Below are positions 21,301 to 31,512 of a stretch of DNA of 64,000 nucleotides, in pieces. How positions within the stretch are numbered: the first letter of the stretch is position 1; each line of letters opens with the position of its first letter. The translations under genes were made by a program, and so were the position numbers. Origin of the DNA: Mesostigma viride (Eukaryota > Streptophyta > Mesostigmatophyceae > Mesostigmatales > Mesostigmataceae); assembly GCA_009746045.1 (NCBI GenBank), contig RPFO01000766.1:391450-455449 (forward strand), in the 5' to 3' direction. Below the pieces are notes generated by a model. The model did not search any database. It saw only the letters and a program-made list of their open reading frames with translations, and had not been told where the DNA came from.

Positions 21301-23142
21301 CACATCACCTAAAAACGGCCTTTTTTGTTACATGGGGTCATATCTCCCACACATATAGTCAGATCGGGGTGCCATTCTGGACTTAAGGTCCCCCTAGGAC
21401 CCTGTTCACATCACATAAATTGGGGGGCCAACTGACCTATTTTTAGCATCAAACCGTGACGTGGAAAAGTGCAAAAAACGATGTTTTCCAGGCATAAGGA
21501 GGCATAGCAGCCACACACAAGTAGTAAATGCAGTCCAATTCAGCTGGAAATGGTCATGCTTATTAATTTATATCCAAAGACAAAAACCGCCCTTAAGTAT
21601 GCAATGTAGGACCAAACTATGTGCTATAATTCTGGCATACATGAGCCAAAACACCGTTTTAGTGCATTATTTTCAAACTTATGAAGCCCCTGCCAGCACA
21701 TATGCGGCCCAATCATGCCAGAATTCGTCACATTAATAGCACAATACTTGAATTTACACTAGAACACAAGTTGGACATATTAGGACCACTGCAGGCCCAC
21801 TAAAAGTGACGGATGCAAGCAGAAATAGAGCGATTTTTGCAAAAATACTCCATATTCTGCGCCATTGTCTTGGAAACCTTTGCATTCTTCACTCAATTAT
21901 CGTCATGGCTGTCATGGGATTCATATACATGCCACTGGGGCTGGATACATTAGCCAACACAGACTAAAAAAGCGATCATCAAGGGACAAAATCACCATCA
22001 ATCACAGTAGATGCTGGCATTCGGAACAAGCACCATAGTGCCTACAAGCCTCAAGAAGGGGAGCTTGGCTGACCAGTCGTGCCTGTCGGCTGACCAGTCT
22101 CTTTTCTAAACGGGCCCCGCTCGGCAGCACACACAATCTCCTTTGCAGTACTTGGCCCACTCTGCTGGGCACCCCTGCTGTGCGTGTCTTATAGCACCTA
22201 ATCCAAATATATATCTGCCAGGTGCCTCTCTGCTACATGGAAATACAAAGCGCAATCAAGGACAGCAGTGGCTTGGGCTGCTATTCAATTGAGCTCAGCA
22301 CCTAGCTGCTGTACAACATAATTCTGCATCAGTGCCTGTCCTAATTGCGCCCCCCCGCCCCCTTGCCATCATCGTCATGCTCATCATAGCCTTTGGAACG
22401 TGCACTGAACTCCAACCCTTGGACAGTCCACAGGTCATTAAGAATCTGTGCATGTAATGCTAGCTCTTCTCAGTTGAACTCATCTACCACCCTCTCATGG
22501 TCGTGTCATCTCTCATGTAATCCACCTAGGTTTATCGTGGCCACTGACTTCTTTCAGCCCCTCCTGACATCAAAATCTGGGCAAACACACTGTTGACATC
22601 ACCCTTCCGTTTTAGCCTGCATGGCTCCTCATGTTTACCCTTATCTCATCCCTCAACACACCTAGAACTGTCTATTCATCCCCCTTGCATAGGCGGTGCA
22701 TAACTGCGGCATGATGGGGGATTGCCAAAAATAGGTGTAAAATGCATAAGATGGCACGGGGAGGCTCACACTCATCGGTTTACAATCACACTCATGTGCT
22801 AACAATGTCCCTCTCTGCTTTTGACACTGCATGCACATGCATTTCCTACCGGCTATATCAAGCCTTTAGTGTGGTTTGGTGCATCAAGAGAAATGGCAGG
22901 TCAGCTGAGTGCATCAGACCCCCCCCCCCCCCCACACACACATTTGTGTTAAGTGTACGATTGCAACGCTGTTTGCCCACCGCATGGAGCTCCCCTTTCG
23001 GACAGTGGCGCAAGTAGCACTTACACCTTACTCCCAGCCGCTCACCCTGCCCATGCTAGCAACAAGAACAAATGCATGGTCCCCATCCCAACGTAAGGTG
23101 CATCACATGGATGGCCCTGCCATCACCTAGCAGTGTGCCACC

Positions 23143-23615
23143 AGTTAGTCTCCATGCTTTGCTGTAGACTAAGTCTCAAAGGCATTGTGAATACAACGTA
23201 TGAATAAGCCTTGTAAACCTACGTTGGTATGTGAATATAAATACCACGTGGGCTATACAGATAGGAATGCTAGTCGAGTCGCATACGTTTCCCTAGATAG
23301 GTACTTTGGGTACTGAGGTACGTGACAGATGTCAGTACCCAGTATACGTAGTGTCCTGTCATTGGACGGTACTAGAGTATCCTAGATAGGGACCGTACTG
23401 CAGCGTGCATTGATTTGTGATCGCACGATGCAGTGACTAGACTGCTACCTGTCATCGTGTGGCCTCGGGCCAACGGTCTGCACCCAACGGTCACTGGCGG
23501 CGCAGCCGGTGAGAGGAACGTTGATAAAGGGTAAACCTATTTTCTAATGAAAAAAGCAATTCATTGCTCCAAGCCTTCAGTGTTCTCAAGCAATATATCC
23601 CACCGCATTCTAACT
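23143..23615. repeat. Left LTR of the short LTR element
   Basis: 473 bp, AGTTAG...CTAACT; the identical partner is at 24291-24763. It contains GTACTGAGGTAC, also present in the copia LTR at about 62610. Confidence 0.85.
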
Positions 23616-23695
23616 TGAATTTTATGGCGCCCAGCAGCTATCGCTGTGGTAAGGGGGTGTGGTGGTTGTGTACTGTGCTATGGCCAGTCATTTAT

Positions 23696-24262
23696 TCAAA
23701 CACTGACTCTGATATCATAGGGGTTCATGTTCTGAAAGAGGAGCTGGTACTGTTGGCCAGCAGCATCCCGCAGCTTCGTGAGAGCGTCTGCTGGGTTGTC
23801 CTCATCCTCCACATGAGTCCAGCTGGAAAAATAAGTGGCCTCCTGTTTGAGGATCACCCAATCCAGGTCAGTGTGGACAGCAGCAGAGACAGATTTCTTG
23901 GTTAGAAAACTGATCACAGATTGGCTGTCAGTATAGAGATGTGAGATGACATTGCATGTGCTGCCTGCCTGGGTTTGTAGCCAGGTGAGCATGTGCTGCA
24001 GGGAACGAGCATGCAATGCAGCAGACACCACAGCACGACATTCAGCTGAGTTGCTGCTGCCAGGTTTTCTGCGGTGTAGCCTGCTGTACCAGGAAGTGAG
24101 GGACATGTAATCTGACCTGTTGGTGAGAAAAAACAGCCCTGATTCCCGTGCCCCCATCTGATTGATTGTTCTGCTCTCCATGGAGCTGTCCATGACACTG
24201 TGTATGTGGATGTCTTCCATCAGATTCAGGCCATGGAGGATGAGGGGGGTGCAGACCTGCAT
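23696..24262 (-). pseudogene. Ty1/copia-type RNase H fragment
   Basis: 188 codons, homologous over nearly the whole length to the copia polyprotein end at 63138-63992. Shared blocks: MDSSMESR, the AECRAVVS block, TDSQSVISFL, HTDLDWVILKQE and NPADALTK. These carry the RNase H acidic residues (Asp in DSSMES, Glu in AECRA, Asp in TDSQS) and the typical copia C-terminal ADxLTK. The RT and integrase parts are absent, so it cannot support transposition. It looks like the end of a copia pol gene retained in, or captured by, the small element. Confidence 0.8.
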
Positions 24263-24290
24263 TAAGAAATAAATAATAAAACAATACTGG

Positions 24291-24763
24291 AGTTAGTCTC
24301 CATGCTTTGCTGTAGACTAAGTCTCAAAGGCATTGTGAATACAACGTATGAATAAGCCTTGTAAACCTACGTTGGTATGTGAATATAAATACCACGTGGG
24401 CTATACAGATAGGAATGCTAGTCGAGTCGCATACGTTTCCCTAGATAGGTACTTTGGGTACTGAGGTACGTGACAGATGTCAGTACCCAGTATACGTAGT
24501 GTCCTGTCATTGGACGGTACTAGAGTATCCTAGATAGGGACCGTACTGCAGCGTGCATTGATTTGTGATCGCACGATGCAGTGACTAGACTGCTACCTGT
24601 CATCGTGTGGCCTCGGGCCAACGGTCTGCACCCAACGGTCACTGGCGGCGCAGCCGGTGAGAGGAACGTTGATAAAGGGTAAACCTATTTTCTAATGAAA
24701 AAAGCAATTCATTGCTCCAAGCCTTCAGTGTTCTCAAGCAATATATCCCACCGCATTCTAACT
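24291..24763. repeat. Right LTR of the short LTR element
   Basis: 473 bp, apparently identical to 23143-23615 and followed by the CCACC target duplication. Confidence 0.85.
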
Positions 24764-25186
24764 CCACCCCTCTCCACCTCAACCTACTCTGAAATGCCAG
24801 GGCCCCAACAAACCTTTCAAGACATGGCACTCCTCAAAGAAGGCAACCCCTCAAAGAAGGCGAGGCAGTTTAGGTCTAGGGGGGCTTTGGGTAAGTTAAA
24901 AGATGATAGAGTTCACTAACACAGGCCACGGCAACGACAACCTGCCTCACCCGCTGCATCCATACATCACAAGCCATAAACTGCACAGCCTGGCATGATT
25001 GCCTAAGGGTCACGTGATCCAAGGTGCCCTTCAGGCTCACCCCAGCACACCGGCCCATCCTCACCACCCCACTGGTCATAGTCATCTACAGTGGCATCAA
25101 ACTCCTCTAGGACAGAGTGCAGTAAAGGCAACATAGACGTCCTGACACAATTGAATAAGAACGTGGCTGCTACCTACTGCCCTTAA

Positions 25187-26901
25187 CTCGTCGTCTGTCC
25201 CTGGTCCTCTACGGAGGACTGAGTTGAACTCAGTCCTCTCTAGAGGACCGAGTTTTTGGGTTTCGTAGAAAATTCGCCCCGGTCAGAATGTTTGACAAAA
25301 AAATTCTCTCAAAATTTATTCAAATACTACGTGAAAAGATCTTTCTTGGACATATTTTTGGGATTTTTTTGGATTTGGTATGAGCGGCTAATTGTACGGT
25401 CAAAGTACAGGTGGTAAGGGTACTTTTCCACGTGAAACGCGAGTTCCGGAAATGCACGACCTAGCCATGGCGGCTCGCGCCCATGCATGCAGTTTACGTT
25501 TGCGGACGAGTTAGCTGTCCAAACTCAGGAAATAGATTTAACATGCCCTAAAGATGATAAAAATACATTTTTAGCTCGCGGGGATGCGATTTACCCGGTG
25601 TCGGCACTGTTCTTGCTGGAAAAAACTGCGATAAGGCAGGTCGACGGAATTGATGACTGCGCTTGCTTTCCGGCGCAATTTCAATGGCTGATAGGTTTCT
25701 TTCTACATTTTAACATGCATTGTATTAGAATAAATTGAGTGACAGTATAGATTTGAGTATTTCGACCATTCTGTCACGTCATGGTCTATGTGCCGCAAAG
25801 TGCCACTTTTGCGGGCACCGCCTAGGCCAAGGTAACGCCAGCCGTGCCAGGTAAAGCCGGATAATCGTTGCCTCTTCGTTTCTTGATGTTCGTACATGAG
25901 TTGAAGCTTGCGAGGCGTTGTCAGGTTCAAGTCTTGATGCTCTTTCTTGACCGTTGCCTGCCCTCTCTAAAACCCCCTTTTCAGATGATGTTATCAGGCA
26001 TTTGCCTTGACCCAGTGTAGTTGTGCAGGGTTTTAGGAGCTGTGCAGGTTTAAACACCTTCATAGATGTTAGTTATTCTTTTGCTACGTTCATACTGCAT
26101 GATTTTGAGGCCACGGGCCGCGTCAAGGGTGCATTCAAGCTTTTACGGGTGAGTGAAAAGTCTTGGTGACAAACCACTGCCATCATGTGCCAGCAACTAT
26201 GTTGGCCACATCATGGCAAGGCAAAACAGTTATAGCCATATCTATTGTTGTTAGAAACAATGGAAATATGCTTAACCTACCCATTATATTGGTGGTTGAC
26301 ACTTATAACATAACCCTTTGTTGGTAGGGTATCCAAGCCCATTCCCTACATGCATGCATAGGCTCTCACTACATGATAAGGTATGATATACCTGAAGTAT
26401 GATGATGCAAGTGTGTTGTCCTGTAATGCTTGAAGGGAAATGAGTTGATTGGGATGGTTGGTGGCCACGGTGGTGTGTAGTATGACCGCACTTACATGCT
26501 AGCAAAGTTAGCAAAAGCCCCATTCCTCTCCTGAGGACTGAGAGTTTTTTAATTGTTTCAGGCAGTTGCAGTGGCCAAATCGAGCCCAGTTTTTTTCCAC
26601 GTTTCAAGAACTATATTGTTTACATGCCTATATTTTTTCTTCATGCACGAGGATTTGATTGAATTTTTCCCACTCGTTCTTATCCCGAAAAATGCAAATT
26701 CGCGAGGGGTGCCCATCGTCCGTGTAATTTTCAGGTGTTCGGGTCAAGTTTTCACATATGCAGTATTTTTGCCAACAAAATGACATCTAGTACACCCCCG
26801 ATCCACATCAAAACATTTGGGATGGACCCCCCACCTAGTCGCTACACGCGGTTGAAAATTGTCAACTCAGTCCTCCTGTGAGGACTGAGTTGGGACAGAC
26901 G
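25187..26901. mobile_element. Relic DNA element inside T1, related to the TTAA element at 31.5 kb
   Basis: Comparison with T2 shows an insertion after CCCTTAA (T2 continues TAAAAAATGTCC). The ends are CGTCTGTCCC and GGGACAGACG. Each end carries a hairpin built from GGACTGAGTT: AGGACTGAGTTGAACTCAGTCCT at the left, ACTCAGTCCTCCTGTGAGGACTGAGT at the right. About 25.4-25.85 kb is homologous to the reverse complement of 32.56-33.0 kb inside the piggyBac-like element. The TTAA at the left edge fits that family, but a right TTAA is not present, so the target duplication is not established. Confidence 0.55.
25487..25738 (+). CDS. Conserved ORF fragment shared by two TTAA-type elements
   Basis: 83 codons. 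The block TQEIDLTCPKDD and then VSALFLLEKTAIR, FPAQF and IGFF matches, at the protein level, minus-strand frames of the element at 31513-33211 (TQEIDFIRPKDD, VSAAFLLEKTAIR, FPAYF, IGFF), although the DNA has diverged considerably. That suggests past selection on a protein, perhaps part of a transposase or accessory gene. In the other copy the reading frame is interrupted between the two blocks. I do not recognise a DDE or DDD motif here and name no function. Confidence 0.35.
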   Translation: MQFTFADELAVQTQEIDLTCPKDDKNTFLARGDAIYPVSALFLLEKTAIRQVDGIDDCACFPAQFQWLIGFFLHFNMHCIRIN

Positions 26902-28111
26902 AAAAAATGTCCATGGCTTGCACAAATACGCATTCAATTCTTCAAGCAAGCATGCTAAAACCTTCACAGCACATCCCAAGGTTTATATCCATCGAGCTTT
27001 GTCAACAAGCATGACTTCCTGATGCAAACTTAGCTGTCAAGCTAGGAGGAGGAAAGCTAGGTAAAGAGGTGAGATAGACCCCCCCACAGCACCTTCCTGC
27101 ACCAAAACCATGACAATATCATCCAGAGCTTGCTAAATACGTACAGCTAACCGGTAGCGGGCGACCTTGCAGTCCAGGTTCAGCGCGAACATCTCGTGTC
27201 AGCACCCGGCGGAGATGGCGGACGCGAACCCACAATGCTATAAAAGCGAGTCATAAGACTATTTCGGGGAGCGGTGAACGGCTTGGAACACCGAAGGTAT
27301 GCCGCGACAAAAGCCTGAAGTTTTTCTCGGAAATACACGCCTGGATGTGGATTAGGGCACCGTTGTCGTGCTTGTGCTTGCGTTGCGAGCAGGCAACCAG
27401 TGTTTCTTGCAGTGTCGAGCAGTAACAGATGGTGGCGCGAGAGCAATATGTGACTTTTAAATCATGGCTACACAGCTTACACCTCCGCAGGCATGTTGGA
27501 ACAAGCCCCGCCGTGCCGTGAGCCGAAAAAAAGGAAGAAACGCATCAAGCAAGGACGGTCGTAAACGTCACTGAAAACAGCAAAATCTGACCTGCCGGCA
27601 GGTAATGCGACAGCCTGGAAAATGTGATTCGTTTCTCGAAAAACTGATTAGCGCTCGTGAAAGTAGACTTGAAGCCCATTCGGATTCCACCTTTTGGGAA
27701 TTGTGAGCTTCCAACAAAAAAGTTTCCCCCACAATTAATAAACATGCATTTTCGCTGCCAATTCCAGATCTGGCCGACACAAAAAATCAGCGTCTCAGTT
27801 TGCGAATTATTTTGACGCATGAACATACGCGAATAATATCTACCATGCATCATCGCAAAGCAGGAGAGTTTACGCGTCGTTTGCATCCATCGCAGCGACT
27901 TAATATGCATAATTGACTTTTGACTGATATTCCGGCGGACATAGGGTCGACAGCCATGCGAGGTGGAATTTTTCTGGTCCCGTCGTCCTCAACGCGACGC
28001 GTTCGCGCCAAAATTCCCAGGATCTCATGTAACCGGACGGACCGATTTTAGGTGATGTGTTGATTCAATGACGTATGTTGCAAAGGATCGTCGTCTCGCT
28101 CTCTATCTAAA

Positions 28112-28126
28112 CTACCTCCGAGTCCA
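28112..28126 (-). promoter_or_regulatory. Primer-binding site of element A
   Basis: The reverse complement reads TGGACTCGGAGGTAG, one base after A's 5' LTR. It is identical to the PBS of B. Confidence 0.75.
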
Positions 28127-28127
28127 T

Positions 28128-28702
28128 TGTTACGCCGCAAGCCTCGGCCGCCACCTCTACCTCTACCTGTCCTGATACTACCTAAACTAGTGAGGCTGCT
28201 TCTATTTACACCCCTAGCGAAAGACGACCGAGACGAACCAGATCTCAATGCATTTACATATGTACTACTGTAATACGCCATAGGCCATTTAATCAAACCC
28301 GTTTACTCCAGGAAAAGAGGAAGGAAACACAACTAAACTGCCGTGACCCAAGCTAATATGTGCTAATTCATTTAACACACGCCGAGTGACCACACAAGGA
28401 GTGGAACCGACGTGCATAAATGGTCACCAACGGTCCAACAGGCTCGGGCCGACCTGGCCCTCGCCTGCAGAAACACAGAAACACAAGCAGGTGCACAGAT
28501 GCACGCCTGTCCACTACATTCTACAAAAGGATAAGGACCACTAATATAGTACGCGGCGCGGCGCCCAAAGGCACCCACTATACCACAGTACTGTTACGGG
28601 GACAATCATGTCCAAACTAGAACTGCACGTAACCTAGGAACAACCGAGGCTAAGGACCTAATTTACGTCCGTAACTACAACGAATTGTTACGCGACGTAA
28701 CA
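28128..28702 (-). repeat. 5' LTR of element A
   Basis: 575 bp in reverse orientation. Relative to 11158-11728 it has a 4-bp insertion in GGAACCGACGTGC and a few substitutions. It is followed by CCTGA, the target duplication within B. Confidence 0.9.
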
Positions 28703-29078
28703 CCTGATTCAGGACACGCCCTGCCTAGACGTTAGACCTGCTCGAAGCGGAAAATCCTTTCGTATATAGCTCCTGCTCCTCGTCTTGTTTCCTTAGAAAG
28801 ATGGTTTACTGCCGTAGACAGTTGCTGGTTTTGGTTCGACGATAGAGAGACGGCTAGCGTCTCGTAGATTACCCTTTTTCTGCATCGTGCCTGCTTCGTA
28901 TTTAGACGACCCTTCGCCGGACGCAGAATTCTTGAAACCGGATACTTACGACCACCTGGCGCTGGAAACATCGTCCCTACGTGCGTCGTCAATCTGGTTC
29001 GGTTTCAGACACCCGAGATAAGTCGCCTTCTCCTCGTTCTCCTCATTTGACTGCTCAAGACCTACCAGGTGCGTTACC

Positions 29079-29471
29079 ATGAGCCAACGGCGATCTTTTA
29101 CTGCTCCTTCCCATTCTTCTAGCGATAATAGTCTAGCTAAATATTACGTAGTGATTACGCCTCAATGGTCCTCCATTTTCCTTTCTTGGTCCGACGCTAG
29201 GAAGATCGTTCAGAATCGTGAATATAACGTAATTAGGTATAAGAAATTTATGTCCTTTGAAGAAGCTCAGCAGTTCCTTATAGATCATAGCCAAACAGAT
29301 TTAGGCCTGCATGTACGCCCTACTCCTCATGGTCGCCCTCCAGTAGAAGCTCTAGTCTTTGCTACCCCTCCTTCTTCTCCCCCTAAACGGGCTGCATCTG
29401 CATCTGCTTCAGATACTCCTCTCACTTTGGAGTTTGGTTCCCTATCCATTACTGTTGTTAAAAAGGATTGA
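29079..29471 (+). CDS. ORF0 of element B: hybrid-binding-domain protein
   Basis: 130 codons, identical to the A copy except for one residue in the RPTPHG segment. The RNase H1/viroplasmin-like region covers residues 22-68 (YYVV, IFLSW, YKKFMSFEEAQQFL). It lies about 375 bp after A's insertion point and ends 93 bp before gag. In B its leader is cut from the LTR promoter by element A, so it is unlikely to be expressed from B's own LTR, yet the frame is intact, consistent with A being a recent arrival. Confidence 0.72.
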   Translation: MSQRRSFTAPSHSSSDNSLAKYYVVITPQWSSIFLSWSDARKIVQNREYNVIRYKKFMSFEEAQQFLIDHSQTDLGLHVRPTPHGRPPVEALVFATPPSSPPKRAASASASDTPLTLEFGSLSITVVKKD

Positions 29472-29564
29472 TTTTAATTTTGTTCCTGCTGCAGACCTTC
29501 AAGGTTTTTCCTTTTTCTTTTGTTGCTTTCTTCTTTTGATTCCTATTCCTTTACGTAATTAAAG

Positions 29565-31512
29565 ATGGATCCAGTGGGTGGAGATATGTCGCCTATACCT
29601 ACCAATAATAATAATAATACTACTACTAATAACATTAACAATAACAATACTCGTGGTAACCGACGGGACTCCTTGGAAACGGTACACCATCTCACTCCTC
29701 AAGGTATTCTGCGTACCTCACCGCCTTCTCCTGTTGCTGGTGGTCGCCGTCGTCCCCCAATTACCCCACCTACCTATGAACAACGTATTTCCCAAGTCAG
29801 ATTTAGTGAGGAACCTTCTTTCGTTGTGAACCAGGCCCCTGCCCCTTCTGCAACCTTGGCTCACCCCTCCAGCAGGTCCTCACACACTAACAATGCTCCT
29901 AGGCCTCCTTCCCACCCTGTGCCTTCAATGCCTGCTATTAACACGGGTCGTACCTCGGCCCCTGTCGGCCCTTCTGGGCGCCCTAGTGCAGTTCCCTTTT
30001 TCCCACCTGCTTCCTGGTCCTACCCTGAGACGGCCTATGAGGCTGCCCAGGTTCCTACCCGTGTGGCTGATTTAGAAGTTAATAATGATTTCAGTACCAT
30101 GCCCCTAGATGATAGGAATTATGATCATTTTGCCTATTCCTCTCTTCGTGAGCAATATACTGTCCCCTTCTCCTATGGGCACCATCCGGAAACGGTGGCT
30201 CCCTCTAGACCCCTACCCAAGACTTTTCCTATCCCTTCCTTCTATCCCGCTTATGTAGCAGTGGAAGATAGTGGCCCTATGGGAAAAACTGATTCTTCTA
30301 ATCCCCCTAAGCCTCCTGCTCTTCCCCTCTTTGCCAACCTTCCTAAGCTGGATGTCAAGTCTACCCCTCAACAGTTTTTCACCTTCAGGCCGGGCCCACT
30401 TCAAATGTTCCGAAAAGTGTGACACTTTTTGTCGTTTTTTGCACTTTTTCGACGATCGTCACTCTGCAGAGTGATTCGTCGTGCGAAATCGTGCGAAATT
30501 GTGCGAAATTTGCTGAAATCGTGTGAAATTTGCTTAAATCGTGCGAAATTGTGCGAAATTTGCTGAAATCGTGCGAAATTCCATGTGAAAAATGTCGACG
30601 GTAAAAAATTTTGATGTGCACAACGTGTGTGAATCCATGCGAAATTTTGTCAAACGTCACTCCCCAAAACGACCCTTGGTTGAAATTCATGCGAAATCGT
30701 GCGAAATCATGCAAAATTGTGCGAAGTCGTGCGAAATCGTGCGAAAATGTGTGAAAATTTTGCGAAAATCACGCAAAAATCACGCGAACTCGTGCGAAAT
30801 TTTATTTTTTTTTTGCGAAAATAGCGAAAAAGTGTCACACACTTGGCTTGGACGGCGGAACATTTGAAGTGGGCCCGGCCTTCATTATGTTGCTCACCCA
30901 GAACACAGAGTCCTGGCAGAACCACAATAGGTGGCGCCTCTCTGATGCTGTACTAGTTCCTCATTATCTTACTACCTGCATTACTCCTGAACTTGCTAAC
31001 CTCATCCAGTGTGAGTCTCTTGCCTCTCATGCCTACCCAAACTCTGTAGCAGAATTGTTCAAGCGTTTAGAGAACCATTTAGTCCCTCCCGATGCAGATT
31101 GGCAGGATAGATTATCCTTTGGCACCTTGCAGCAGGGTACCAAGTCCTTCAAAGAATATATGAAAGAGTTTGATGCTCAGATGGTACGAATTAGGGATTT
31201 GTCGGGTGCAGAAGTACGTGCTCGCTTCCTTCAGGGCCTCAGTAGACCCTTATTGCGTGAAGTCAAGCGCCAGTTCTCTGCCTACCGTTTTACTGACCTG
31301 CCCCTCAAGCATGTGCGTCAGCATCTTTTACGAGTAGCAGATTTCTTCTCCACACCTTCTCTTCCTACCCGTTCCCGTATTAATAATATAAGCCTTACCC
31401 CTGAGGAGGAGAACTCCTATGTAGAAGAATTAGATATCTGTGTGACTGACCTTTCAGCTCTGGATGTCTCTCATATTACCTGCTATCATTGTAAGGAAGT
31501 AGGTCACCTTAA
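29565..31512 (+). pseudogene. gag: Gag of element B, interrupted by a MITE and cut by a TTAA element
   Basis: The N-terminal frame 29565-30387 matches A's gag; it is broken by the MITE at 30388-30880. It resumes at 30885 with the capsid region and, unlike A, reads without frameshift through INNISLTPEEEN to the zinc knuckle, where the TTAA element at 31513 cuts it after CYHCKEVGHL. The last part of gag continues at 33216. The ORF therefore shows what the A copy lost by its single-base deletion, but it cannot make full Gag itself. Confidence 0.85.
30388..30880. mobile_element. 493-bp MITE in gag of element B
   Basis: Perfect 20-bp terminal inverted repeats (GGCCGGGCCCACTTCAAATG and its complement) and TTCA duplicated on both sides (30384-30387, 30881-30884); A has the empty site CACCTTCATTATG. 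The interior is a degenerate array of GTGCGAAATT-type units in both orientations. There is no coding capacity. A 4-bp target is compatible with several DNA transposon groups; I do not assign one. Confidence 0.88.

Larger units (their letters stand above)
23143..24763 (+). mobile_element. Short LTR element with 473-bp LTRs and copia-type RNase H fragment
   Basis: Direct repeats 23143-23615 and 24291-24763 (473 bp each, no difference found by eye) begin AGTTAG and end CTAACT. CCACC flanks both sides (23138-23142, 24764-24768), and T2 shows the empty site GTGTGCCACCCCTC. The internal part is only 675 bp. The AGTTAGTCT terminus is also found at the start of the copia LTR near 62757, which would make the LTRs plus-oriented while the RNase H fragment runs on the minus strand. 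Because the LTR ends are inverted repeats of each other, orientation stays uncertain. No polyprotein: a TRIM-like non-autonomous element. Identical LTRs imply recent insertion. Confidence 0.8.
21301..28057. mobile_element. DNA transposon T1 with CACATCACC terminal inverted repeats, enlarged by two insertions
   Basis: The ends are CACATCACCTAAAA and TTTTAGGTGATGTG, and the inverted repeat continues imperfectly for about 40 bp (CGG, GTTACATG blocks). It sits in A's leader; the empty site GGGTTGATTC in B's leader shows a duplication of TT (or GTT if the last G belongs to the flank). T2 at 40340-43745 is nearly identical outside two insertions found only here: an LTR element (23143-24763) and a relic (25187-26901). 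I recognise no transposase; the longest frames (91-121 codons) have no known motif, so both copies look non-autonomous. The CACAT ends and 2-3 bp target recall CACTA-like elements, but this is tentative. Confidence 0.75.
11158..28702 (-). mobile_element. Element A: same-family LTR retrotransposon inserted antiparallel into B's leader
   Basis: Read on the minus strand, A has its 5' LTR at 28702-28128, PBS at 28126-28112, a leader (interrupted by the transposon at 21301-28057), ORF0, gag, pol, ORF3, PPT and 3' LTR at 11728-11158. CCTGA occurs on both sides (11153-11157 and 28703-28707), a 5-bp target duplication inside the leader of B. The two LTRs share bases that differ from those of B. A keeps a full-length pol but has single-base frameshifts in gag and between protease and RT. 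Confidence 0.9.
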
